DNA of 7,583 nt from Anaerolineales bacterium (lineage in GTDB: Bacteria > Chloroflexota > Anaerolineae > Anaerolineales > UBA4823), in NCBI GenBank assembly GCA_026415275.1, contig JAOAHK010000002.1, positions 1-7,583 of the forward strand, given 5' to 3'. The notes under the pieces were generated by a model that saw only the letters and a program-made list of their open reading frames with translations, searched no databases and was not told the DNA's origin. The translations under genes and the position numbers were made by a program. Shown here piece after piece: positions 1 to 5,870 of this stretch. Position 1 is the first letter of the stretch; each line of letters begins with the position of its first letter.

Positions 1-1469
1 TTGCGGATGTCTTCGGGATCGATATAGATTGCACCTTGTGAACAGACGGAAGTACACGGGTTGCAGGGAATCTCCTGTGAACAGTGCAGCACGGGGAATA
101 TATCTTCGTTTTCAGGAATGGTCTCATGGGTAACTTGACCGGGGCGAGATTTGAGGATCTCCGCCGTGCGGAACCATTCTGTGGGAATTTCAAAGCCATT
201 CTTGCCCAGATAACGAGCGATCTCCAAACCACGGATCTTGCCCGAAAACATGGCAGCCGAGGCTTCGGCAACTTCATCGGCGTCCCCCGCGGCATAAGCC
301 ACCATGCCAAATTCTTTCGCCTTGCGATAGAACTCATCTACCGGATCGAGACCGACAGCAATCAACAAGGTATCGCACTCGAAGGTGCGTTCGGTGCCAG
401 GGATAGGTTGCCATGATTCATCTACGCGGGCAATGGTCACCGACTCAACCGATTCTTTTCCGTTGGCGCTGACTACAGTATGCGAGGTGTAAACCGGCAC
501 CCCCATGCGCACCAGTTTGTCCTTGTGCACTTTGTAGCCACCGCATTCCGGCAAGGCTTCCACTAGCCCGACAACCTGAATGCCAGCTTGCAGGGCGTGA
601 TAGCCAGCGATCAAACCGACATTGCCGCCGCCAACGATGAACAAGCGCTCCGAAGCGCGCACCAGATCGCGGTTGACCAGCGTCTGAAAGGCGCCGGCGC
701 CATATACGCCGGGCAGAGTGTTGCCTCTGAAGGTGAGCGATTTTTCTCTTGCGCCGGTGGCGACCAACAGCACTTGTGGTTCGATCAGGACATACTCACT
801 GTTACCCTGTTCATCGATCAACGCGCGCACGACACCAACCCGTTTGTCGCTGAACACGGCAACGGCGGTGGTGTTCAGCCAAGTGGTAACGGTGGGATAT
901 TGTGCCACATCGTTTTCCAAACGCGTGGCGATATCGATGCCCCGCGTGCCGGCATAGCAGGCGTTGATCGAGCCGAAGAAACGATGGGTTTGCAAGACCA
1001 ATTTGCCCCCCAGGCGGTGTTTGTCGTCCACGATCAAGGTACGGATGCCACGCTGACCCAGTTCGATCGCCGCCGATAAGCCTGCCGGTCCGCCACCGAT
1101 GATCAAGACCTCAGTAGAAACGATGCGGGTCGGTTGAAATTCGCGCGCGGGTGGAACTTCGGGCAAGGTGGGCAAACCGCGCAAAGGTTCGACTTTCATT
1201 CCCGGCCGCAGCAAAGTCATGCAGGCTTTGACGGCCAAACCATCGGCGATCACCGTACATTGCGCGCATTGACCGTTAGCGCAGAAGATGCCCTGCGGCG
1301 AGCCATCTTTGGGATGATAGCCAAAGATGCGGATGCCGTTGGCAAATAGGGCAGCAGCGATCGTCTCATTCGCGTATCCTTGCAACGGCTTTCCTTGCCA
1401 AGTAAAGGAGATAGGCTCTCGTTCCGGGATGGGCAGGATGGGATGGGTTTGGATGCGGAAATCAGACAT
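1..1469 (-). CDS. 2Fe-2S/FAD-dependent pyridine-nucleotide oxidoreductase (amine/proline dehydrogenase or sarcosine oxidase alpha-type), 3' end cut by window
   Basis: The open frame starts at ATG 1469 and stays open to the left edge (at least 489 aa). A strong GGAGGT site (1484-1479) lies 9 nt before the ATG. Residues 63-83 carry a 2Fe-2S ligand set, C63-x4-C68-x2-C71-x11-C83, as in the Fer2_4 domain of HcnA and sarcosine-oxidase alpha subunits. An FAD-binding Rossmann loop GGGPAG is at 125-130, and a second, NAD(P)-type loop VGGGNVG is near 275-282. Between them are LVATGARE and, further on, LLIAVGLDPVDEF, both typical of the family. Near the visible end, HCSQEIPCNPCTSVC gives C-x5-C-x2-C-x3-C, a plausible Fe-S site. 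Family knowledge: these cytosolic subunits pass electrons from an amine or amino-acid substrate oxidised by a partner FAD subunit, often encoded next door. The substrate cannot be read here. Any partner gene would lie beyond the left edge. Confidence 0.9.
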   Translation of the reverse strand, partial: MSDFRIQTHPILPIPEREPISFTWQGKPLQGYANETIAAALFANGIRIFGYHPKDGSPQGIFCANGQCAQCTVIADGLAVKACMTLLRPGMKVEPLRGLPTLPEVPPAREFQPTRIVSTEVLIIGGGPAGLSAAIELGQRGIRTLIVDDKHRLGGKLVLQTHRFFGSINACYAGTRGIDIATRLENDVAQYPTVTTWLNTTAVAVFSDKRVGVVRALIDEQGNSEYVLIEPQVLLVATGAREKSLTFRGNTLPGVYGAGAFQTLVNRDLVRASERLFIVGGGNVGLIAGYHALQAGIQVVGLVEALPECGGYKVHKDKLVRMGVPVYTSHTVVSANGKESVESVTIARVDESWQPIPGTERTFECDTLLIAVGLDPVDEFYRKAKEFGMVAYAAGDADEVAEASAAMFSGKIRGLEIARYLGKNGFEIPTEWFRTAEILKSRPGQVTHETIPENEDIFPVLHCSQEIPCNPCTSVCSQGAIYIDPEDIR

Positions 1470-1478
1470 GCGGTCATT

Positions 1479-1484
1479 ACCTCC
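1479..1484 (-). promoter_or_regulatory. Shine-Dalgarno site of the FAD oxidoreductase
   Basis: GGAGGT on the minus strand, 9 nt upstream of ATG 1469. It supports this start over any internal Met. No other in-frame start with a comparable site is visible upstream. Confidence 0.75.
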
Positions 1485-1570
1485 ACAAAAGCAAAAGCAA
1501 CTAAGGAGGGCAATGCAAGTACCCTCTTATGGTCACCATTGAAAGCATAGCGCAACAAGAGGTTGGGATA

Positions 1571-1588
1571 TAGTGATAATTATCACAA
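1571..1588. promoter_or_regulatory. Palindromic operator candidate (Rex- or CRP/FNR-like)
   Basis: The core GTGATAATTATCAC (1573-1586) is a perfect 14-bp palindrome. Read on the minus strand with its flanks it is TTGTGA-N6-TCACTA, one base from the Rex consensus TTGTGA-N6-TCACAA. It also fits the CRP-type TGTGA-N6-TCACA with one mismatch. It overlaps the likely -10 of the oxidoreductase. A redox (NADH/NAD) sensor such as Rex would make sense for an electron-transfer enzyme, but the sequence does not separate Rex from a CRP/FNR protein. Confidence 0.5.
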
Positions 1589-1608
1589 GTTTGACATTAG
1601 GGAATCAA
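1579..1608 (-). promoter_or_regulatory. Probable promoter of the FAD oxidoreductase
   Basis: Minus-strand TTGATT (1608-1603), an 18-nt spacer and GATAAT (1584-1579) resemble a sigma70 -35/-10 pair. The -10 box lies inside the palindrome at 1573-1586, so a protein bound there would block the promoter. This would give a leader of roughly 100 nt before ATG 1469. Assigned by eye from consensus match only. Confidence 0.45.
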
Positions 1609-1624
1609 CCTCATCTATGTCAAA
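1590..1624. repeat. 8-bp inverted repeat TTTGACAT...ATGTCAAA in the divergent intergenic region
   Basis: Arms at 1590-1597 and 1617-1624 are perfect inverted copies around a 19-nt centre. Each arm carries TTGACA, facing outward on both strands, so the arms could be -35 hexamers or operator half-sites. Neither has a good -10 at 16-18 nt in its own direction: the plus strand offers only TCTATG, and the minus strand only CTAATG. The region therefore holds likely control signals for both divergent genes, of uncertain role. Confidence 0.35.
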
Positions 1625-1726
1625 TTTCGTCAATCTATCCCTCACCTTATGGTTAACCGTTTCTTCACCGCCTATTTCACCCCGCATGGGATTGTCCTTC
1701 CCTGCATCTAGCGCGAGACTCAAGGC

Positions 1727-2260
1727 ATGAGATGGTTGCCCGAATTACCGAAAGGTCATCTATATCTCCTCTTGGCGCCGCGCTCCATCCAACGCCCGCT
1801 CCTGAACGAATTCATTGCGCGGCTGGCTCTGCGGGGCGAAGTGCAAGTGCTGGTGTGCGGCAACCGTTTTGAGGCACACGCCATTGCGCGGCGTCTGCGC
1901 CAAGATACCGCGGCTCTCGAGCCTGCCTTGAGACGCATACACCTTGCCCGCGCGTTTACATGCTATCAAGTGCTTTCCCTGCTTCGCCGACACCGCAACA
2001 CCATCCTGCCCACCATCGTGACCGATCTGCCCGATCTGTTTTTTGACGAGAGCGTTCCGCAAGGAGAAAGGCTGAAGCTATTTCGGGATTGTCTGCACGA
2101 ACTGAAGCAACTGAGCCGCGGTGTGCAAACCCTAGTCAGCGCCACACCTGTGCTTGATCCTGCGCAGCAACTTTTTCTCGCTTTGCTACAAGCTGCTGCC
2201 GAAACCCTTTGGGAGTTTGAACCGCTGCCCCAATCCCCGCCTCAGCCCCGTCTGTTCTAA
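1727..2260 (+). CDS. RecA/RadA-like protein without Walker A, first gene of the PolB2-type polymerase operon
   Basis: This 177-aa protein shows the remains of a RecA-superfamily core. Residues 5-35 match the strand-loop-helix that normally holds the P-loop (LPxG, then LYLLLAP), but the loop reads APRSIQRPLL, with no GxxxxGK[ST], so ATP binding is not expected. Residues 39-45 (VQVLVCG) fit the next strand. IHLARAFTCYQ at 71-81 strongly resembles the (I/N)xxARAxNxDHQ segment of RadA/Rad51. ILPTIVTDLPDLFF at 93-106 sits where Walker B would be (D100), and VQTLVSATP at 133-141 fits the following strand. Length is far below RecA or RadA (about 320-350 aa). The start is uncertain: ATG 1727 has only AAGG one nt before it, and TTG 1736 would be better spaced. 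I infer a structural role, perhaps like ImuA, supporting the polymerase encoded downstream. The family call rests on motif memory. Confidence 0.7.
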   Translation: MRWLPELPKGHLYLLLAPRSIQRPLLNEFIARLALRGEVQVLVCGNRFEAHAIARRLRQDTAALEPALRRIHLARAFTCYQVLSLLRRHRNTILPTIVTDLPDLFFDESVPQGERLKLFRDCLHELKQLSRGVQTLVSATPVLDPAQQLFLALLQAAAETLWEFEPLPQSPPQPRLF

Positions 2261-2265
2261 AGGAG
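2258..2265 (+). promoter_or_regulatory. Shine-Dalgarno site of the 93-aa gene
   Basis: TAAAGGAG spans the stop codon of the RecA-like gene, with AGGAG ending 6 nt before ATG 2272. The two genes are therefore closely coupled, 11 nt apart, and the start at 2272 is well supported. Confidence 0.75.
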
Positions 2266-2271
2266 TTCAAC

Positions 2272-2553
2272 ATGGGACGCACGAACCCTTCCATCACGCA
2301 GACCTTTCTTCAAGAGCAAGACGCACTGGCGCGCTTTCGACGCGCGCTGCGGCGCAGCGACCAAATTGTCTTTGACGATCTCTTTGCCCGTGCCCATCAG
2401 CACTTAGCCGCCGCAGCTTATGCCGCTCATGCGCTGCCCCTCGAGGTCTTTCTGCTAGCCATGCTGCTGGAAGAACACAAAGAAGTGCGAGCGTTGCGCC
2501 AACTTCTGGAAAGCCTGCAAAATCCAGTACCTCAAGGCGATGATAGAAATTGA
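2272..2553 (+). CDS. Small helical protein of the PolB2 operon (putative polymerase partner)
   Basis: A 93-aa soluble protein with no membrane segment or signal peptide. Residues 1-30 read RTNPSITQTFLQEQDALARFRRALRRSDQ, followed by a helical stretch rich in Ala, Leu, His and Glu (about 33-85) ending LLAMLLEEHKEVRALRQLLE, an amphipathic helix likely to pack against a partner. It has an excellent Shine-Dalgarno site and overlaps the following polymerase gene by 14 nt, so the two are probably translationally coupled and made in similar amounts. Small proteins with a NPS-start and an F-RRALRR-DQ segment are, from memory, recurrent neighbours of PolB2 genes (called PolB2-associated or PPB2). I cannot confirm that by search. 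No catalytic motif is visible; an adaptor or processivity role is inference from context alone. Confidence 0.7.
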   Translation: MGRTNPSITQTFLQEQDALARFRRALRRSDQIVFDDLFARAHQHLAAAAYAAHALPLEVFLLAMLLEEHKEVRALRQLLESLQNPVPQGDDRN

Positions 2554-3184
2554 AGGCTGGCTCTTAGACCTTTATTCCAACCGCGAAGGCACGCTGACTG
2601 TCTGGCTGCTTCAGCAAGATGAGCAGGGGCATATTTTCTGCTGCGCAGTGAAGCAATCCTTTCCCATCGTATCTTACATCAGCGGCAAACCCGAAATCCT
2701 GCGCGCCGTTTGGCGCTTTATCCGCAATCAGCCTTTTCATGTTTGCTTGGAACGCTGCGAACGGCGTGATCTTTTCGAGGAGCAGGCGGTGAGTGTATTG
2801 AAAGTGCAAGTCCAACGTCCAAGCGATCATACCCTGCTCTTTCAGCGTGTGACGGGAGCTTTCCCGCATCTCACCTATTATGACCTTGACATCCCTCTCG
2901 CCTTACGCCATGCAGCCGTCTATGGCTCCTTTGCTGGGGCGCGCTGCCGCCTAGCTTTGGATCAAGAGGGTTTCATTCAGGATTGGCAAACCCTGGATAG
3001 CCCCTGGGAGCTTGATCCGTCCCCACCCCCGCTGCGCATCCTGTACTTAGAACCCGATAGCGACCCTGCCCACGCTTCGCCCAGCTATCTCCTCTTGCGC
3101 GAGAATCGTTTTAGTTATCGCTTGGCGCTGCGTCCCTCCCGCCCCTGTCTTGCTCAACCTGCGCGCCATTTTGCAACGCCATGA
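2540..3184 (+). pseudogene. polB2: N-terminal fragment of PolB2-type family B DNA polymerase (frameshifted)
   Basis: A 214-aa reading frame holding the N-terminal and start of the exonuclease-like domains of a family B polymerase. ATG 2540 overlaps the upstream gene by 14 nt and has only AAGG nearby, so coupling is likely. The opening IEGWLLDLYSNREGTLTVWLL, then FPHLTYYDLDIPLALRHAAVYG (about 109-130), and LRILYLEPDSDPAH (about 166-179) fit PolB N-terminal and Exo I regions. The Exo I D-x-E pair is not recognisable, so proofreading is unlikely. Up to about position 3145 (residue 202) the sequence is polymerase-like (RLALRPSRP). The last 12 residues are out of frame and unlike the family. Removing one base at 3143-3146 joins it to the next fragment to give about 769 aa, a sensible family B length. 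It may be a true mutation, an assembly error or programmed frameshifting. Confidence 0.75.
3140..3152 (+). other. +1 frameshift site splitting the polymerase
   Basis: The upstream frame reads CGC CCC TGT CTT (3140-3151). The family-like downstream frame is GTC TTG CTC AAC CTG from 3147. One surplus base in the run CCCC-T (3142-3146) explains the break. CCC followed by T also lets a proline tRNA re-pair on CCT in the +1 frame, so slippage is formally possible. There is no stop codon or obvious stimulator right after it. The four-C run makes an indel by mutation or sequencing the simpler cause. Confidence 0.7.
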
Positions 3185-4850
3185 CCCTGATCTACTGCTG
3201 ACGCGCTGGGGAGATACATGGCTGCTGCCCCACTTGCTCAAAGAGGAACAGCGCCTGAGCATCCATCTGCCACTCAGTCGTGACCCTGAGCGGAGTGTGG
3301 CAGGCCGCCCTGAACGCACTTATTTTTCCTACGGGCAAGTCATCTATCGCGGGCGACAAGCGCACCTTTTCGGACGTTGGCACATCGACGCCGAAAACGC
3401 TGTTCTCTACCACGACTATGGCATCGAAGGCATTTTGGAAATGGCGCGGGTGACCAGCTTGCCCTTACAATCGGCAGCGCGCCTTTCGCCGGGCAGCGGC
3501 ATCTCTGCTATGCAAATCCGCACCGCTTTGCAGATGGGCATCCTTGTGCCATGGCACAAACAGCACGCCGAGATGCCCAAAACCGCCCTCGATCTCCTCC
3601 ACAGCGACCAAGGCGGGTTGGTCTATCAACCCCTTGTGGGCTTGCACGAGCATGTCGCCGAATTGGACTTTGTTTCTATGTACCCCAGCATCATGGCGCG
3701 CTTCAACATCTCCCCGGAAACGATCCCATCTGCAGCGCAAACTCAATCTGCGGTCTCTCACCTGCAACCTCTAAGCGAGACCCCAGCGCCGGCGCTGATC
3801 CCGCAAACGCTCTCACCACTGCTTGAAAAGCGGCTAGAGCTTAAGAGAAGGCTAACGGTTTTGCCCAACCATGACCCACGGCGCAAACGCTATAAAGCCT
3901 GTGCATCTGCTCATAAATGGCTGTTGGTCACCTGCTTTGGCTATTTGGGGTATAAAAACGCCCGCTTTGGACGCATTGAAGCCCACGAGGCGGTCACTGC
4001 TTACGGGCGCGAAGCGCTCCTGCGCGCCAAAGAAGCCGCCGAAGAACAAGGCTTTGAAGTGCTGCACTTATACGTGGACGGGCTATGGGTCAAGAAGCCG
4101 GACTTCACGCAGGCAGCCGACTTTCAACCGCTCCTAGACGAAATTGCCCGCCGCACGGGCTTGCCCATCTCGTTGGAGGGCATTTACCGCTGGATCGCTT
4201 TTCTGCCCTCGCGGCAAGACGAGCGCATCCCCGTGCCCAATCGCTATTTTGGCGTCTTTCAAGATGGTTCTTTGAAGGTGCGCGGCCTGGAGCTACGCCG
4301 CCGCGATACCCCGCTGTGGATCGCTGAGGTGCAGCAGGCAATCCTAGACTGCTTGGCGGCGGCTCCGGATGCTGCTACGGCTGCCCAGCAACTCCCCAAA
4401 ATCCTTCGATTTGTGCGCACGTCTTTGCGCGCCCTACAGCATGGCGCTGTGCCGCCCGAAAAACTGCTTCTGGCTCAAAAGCTCAGCCGTTCGGTTATGG
4501 ACTACCGCCAACCTTCTGCAGTCGCCCGCGCTGCCCAGCAGTTAGAAGCTCAAGGAAAACTGCGCCGTCCGGGACAGTGCGTGCGTTTCTGGTACGTTGC
4601 TGATCAATGCGGTGTGCGCGCCTGGGACTTGGGTAAGGTCGCCCTCCCCTCTGAGTTGGATATTCGGCGTTATCGGGAGTTGTTGTTGCGCGCTATCGCC
4701 ACCCTGCTGCAACCCTTTGGGATGAGCGAAACGCGCCTACGCCAAGAGATCTCCAGCGGTTTTTCTGCCCAGCCGCTCGTCTTTTCTGACTTGGGTCATC
4801 GATGGATCCCAACCTCACAAAAGAACGGCTATTCTCGGCATTTGACTTGA
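3150..4850 (+). CDS. polB2: PolB2-type family B DNA polymerase, catalytic part (downstream of the frameshift)
   Basis: This 566-aa frame begins at a TTG with no Shine-Dalgarno, so it is probably the continuation of the preceding fragment rather than a separate gene. Exo II-like RHDPDLLLTRWGDTWLLPHL comes first (about 9-28), but the catalytic F/Y-D of this motif reads W-L. Motif A is intact: DFVSMYPSI with D173. Motif B starts at K256 (KWLLVTCFG), where family B usually has KxxxNSxYG. Motif C is YVDGLW with D310; the position of the second, metal-binding Asp is Leu312. A palm/thumb segment follows (NRYFGVFQDGSLKVRGLE, then LRRRDTP), and later LLLAQKLSR and RRPGQCVRFWY as in the thumb. The altered motifs match what is reported for archaeal PolB2, long thought inactive but with evidence of lesion-bypass synthesis for Sulfolobales Dpo2 (from memory). 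It would act on DNA with the two upstream proteins. Activity cannot be judged from sequence. Confidence 0.85.
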   Translation: MLNLRAILQRHDPDLLLTRWGDTWLLPHLLKEEQRLSIHLPLSRDPERSVAGRPERTYFSYGQVIYRGRQAHLFGRWHIDAENAVLYHDYGIEGILEMARVTSLPLQSAARLSPGSGISAMQIRTALQMGILVPWHKQHAEMPKTALDLLHSDQGGLVYQPLVGLHEHVAELDFVSMYPSIMARFNISPETIPSAAQTQSAVSHLQPLSETPAPALIPQTLSPLLEKRLELKRRLTVLPNHDPRRKRYKACASAHKWLLVTCFGYLGYKNARFGRIEAHEAVTAYGREALLRAKEAAEEQGFEVLHLYVDGLWVKKPDFTQAADFQPLLDEIARRTGLPISLEGIYRWIAFLPSRQDERIPVPNRYFGVFQDGSLKVRGLELRRRDTPLWIAEVQQAILDCLAAAPDAATAAQQLPKILRFVRTSLRALQHGAVPPEKLLLAQKLSRSVMDYRQPSAVARAAQQLEAQGKLRRPGQCVRFWYVADQCGVRAWDLGKVALPSELDIRRYRELLLRAIATLLQPFGMSETRLRQEISSGFSAQPLVFSDLGHRWIPTSQKNGYSRHLT

Positions 4851-5060
4851 TAAGGTTTGCGCTTCAGCTCTCGTTGTGCGCCCCAGCGCTTGGCTTGCTG
4901 CCGCCAGCCAACCCCACCCAACAGACGATACAGCCAAGCAGGGATAAATGGCTGGGCGAGGAGTTTTTGCGCTTCTGAAGGGATGGAAGGAAAGATAGAG
5001 CAATCCGACGCGAACGCGTTGGCGCATGGGTGACTGCTTGATTTTGAAGGTTTTGCTCAT
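4829..5060 (-). pseudogene. Remnant of a third gene of the TetR-hydrolase operon (frame-disrupted)
   Basis: ATG 5060 has a good GGAG site 5-6 nt upstream and begins 18 nt after the hydrolase stop, so it looks like a true operon gene start. The frame opens MSKTFKIKQSPMRQRVRVGL and continues LYLSFHPF, then loses protein character. One base over, a frame ending at TAG 4831-4829 reads credibly as a C-terminus from about 4975: EAQKLLAQPFIPAWLYRLLG, then GVGWRQQAKRWGAQREL, then KRKPY. The whole is only about 75 residues. I infer a gene reduced by internal deletion and/or a frameshift, or two gene ends fused. The first part resembles the start of polytopic 4Fe-4S membrane proteins (basic Arg-rich start, then LLxxSF) and the second a soluble oxidoreductase C-terminus, both weakly. 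It overlaps the 3' end of the convergent polymerase gene by about 22 bp. Confidence 0.4.
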
Positions 5061-5078
5061 TTGTACTCCATATAAAAA

Positions 5079-5870
5079 CTAGCGAACCTTTTGTAGAAAT
5101 TGACTCAAGGTGCGGTTGAACTCTTGCGGGTTATCCATATTGGCGCAGTGACCAGCTTTGAGAATCACTCTTAATTCGGTTAGGGGCTGACGGGCGTGCC
5201 AAGCTCGGGCATAGTCGAATACGACTGGCAAATCGTATTCGCCCACCATGATCAGCAATGGCTGAGGCAGACTTCTCTCAGCTTTATCGAGCAGTTTTTG
5301 CATGCCCGGCATTACGCGAAAGGAGCGGCGGGTGAAGTGCTGCATGGCGCGGTAGAACACTTCTCGCTCAGCATCAACGACGTTCGTCGTGGAAACCACA
5401 TAACGGCGAAAGCGATCCATCGAGAACAAGACCATGAAAAGCCACTTCAACATTTCGCCCCGCTGGGCTTTGAGGATGGCAGAGTTATCGCCAAAGATAC
5501 TGTAGCCACCGACGACGGTGAGGGTTTTTGCCATCTGTGGAAACCGAAAAGCAAAGGCTTGGGCAATGAGCGAACCGAGCGAAACCCCCACCAAGTGTGC
5601 CTGATCGTGCCCTTCGTTCTGGAGAACTTCTGCCAGCAGATCGACCGTCTTATCGATGGTGGTATTCCCGCTTTGTACTTGGGATTTGCCATGCCCGAGC
5701 ATGTCTAACGCAATGATGTGATAATCGGCGGCAAAGGGTTCGATCTGATGGTGAAAGCAGGTGTGATCACCAAAAGCGGGATGTAAGAACACCAAAGCGG
5801 GGTTGATTGGATTTCCCTGGGTGTAATACCACAGGCTATAGCCATTTTTGGAGATTTGTCTGGATTGCAT
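5079..5870 (-). CDS. Alpha/beta-fold hydrolase
   Basis: A 263-aa cytosolic protein from ATG 5870, chosen because AAGGAAA lies 8 nt upstream and the family homology begins there; a longer in-frame start at 5951 would add 27 unfolded-looking residues. Oxyanion region HPAFGD is at 30-35, LDMLGHGKS at 55-63 and the nucleophile elbow GVSLGS at 95-100 with Ser97. Asp213 lies in GEYDLP and His241 in AGHCANMD, completing a Ser-Asp-His triad in the usual order. The cap region (about 125-190) is helical and rich in aromatic and basic residues. Substrate is not readable: members include esterases, lactonases and C-C hydrolases. The gene starts 35 nt inside the end of the TetR gene, so both are on one transcript and the regulator probably responds to a compound handled by this enzyme. 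Confidence 0.9.
   Translation of the reverse strand: MQSRQISKNGYSLWYYTQGNPINPALVFLHPAFGDHTCFHHQIEPFAADYHIIALDMLGHGKSQVQSGNTTIDKTVDLLAEVLQNEGHDQAHLVGVSLGSLIAQAFAFRFPQMAKTLTVVGGYSIFGDNSAILKAQRGEMLKWLFMVLFSMDRFRRYVVSTTNVVDAEREVFYRAMQHFTRRSFRVMPGMQKLLDKAERSLPQPLLIMVGEYDLPVVFDYARAWHARQPLTELRVILKAGHCANMDNPQEFNRTLSQFLQKVR

Noticed and set aside
84..1542. Several plus-strand open frames across the oxidoreductase region (e.g. 84-416, 588-1079, 1134-1349)
   Set aside because: They are antisense to a long, motif-rich minus-strand gene and show no family-like sequence of their own.
1503..1542. Tiny plus-strand frame MQVPSYGHH with AAGGAGG just before it, a possible leader peptide
   Set aside because: The spacing to the ATG is very short, it points toward the polymerase operon from over 180 nt away, and it has no regulatory codon run or attenuator hairpin.
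1651..1658. GGTTAACC palindrome upstream of the polymerase operon as an operator or SOS box
   Set aside because: Only 8 bp, a length expected by chance, and it matches no LexA consensus I know.
3377..3826. Plus-strand frame of 149 aa inside the polymerase gene
   Set aside because: It is an out-of-frame shadow of the polymerase coding sequence with unlikely composition.
5196..5708. Plus-strand frame of 170 aa opposite the hydrolase
   Set aside because: The minus strand encodes a complete hydrolase with triad and ribosome site; the plus frame is antisense noise.
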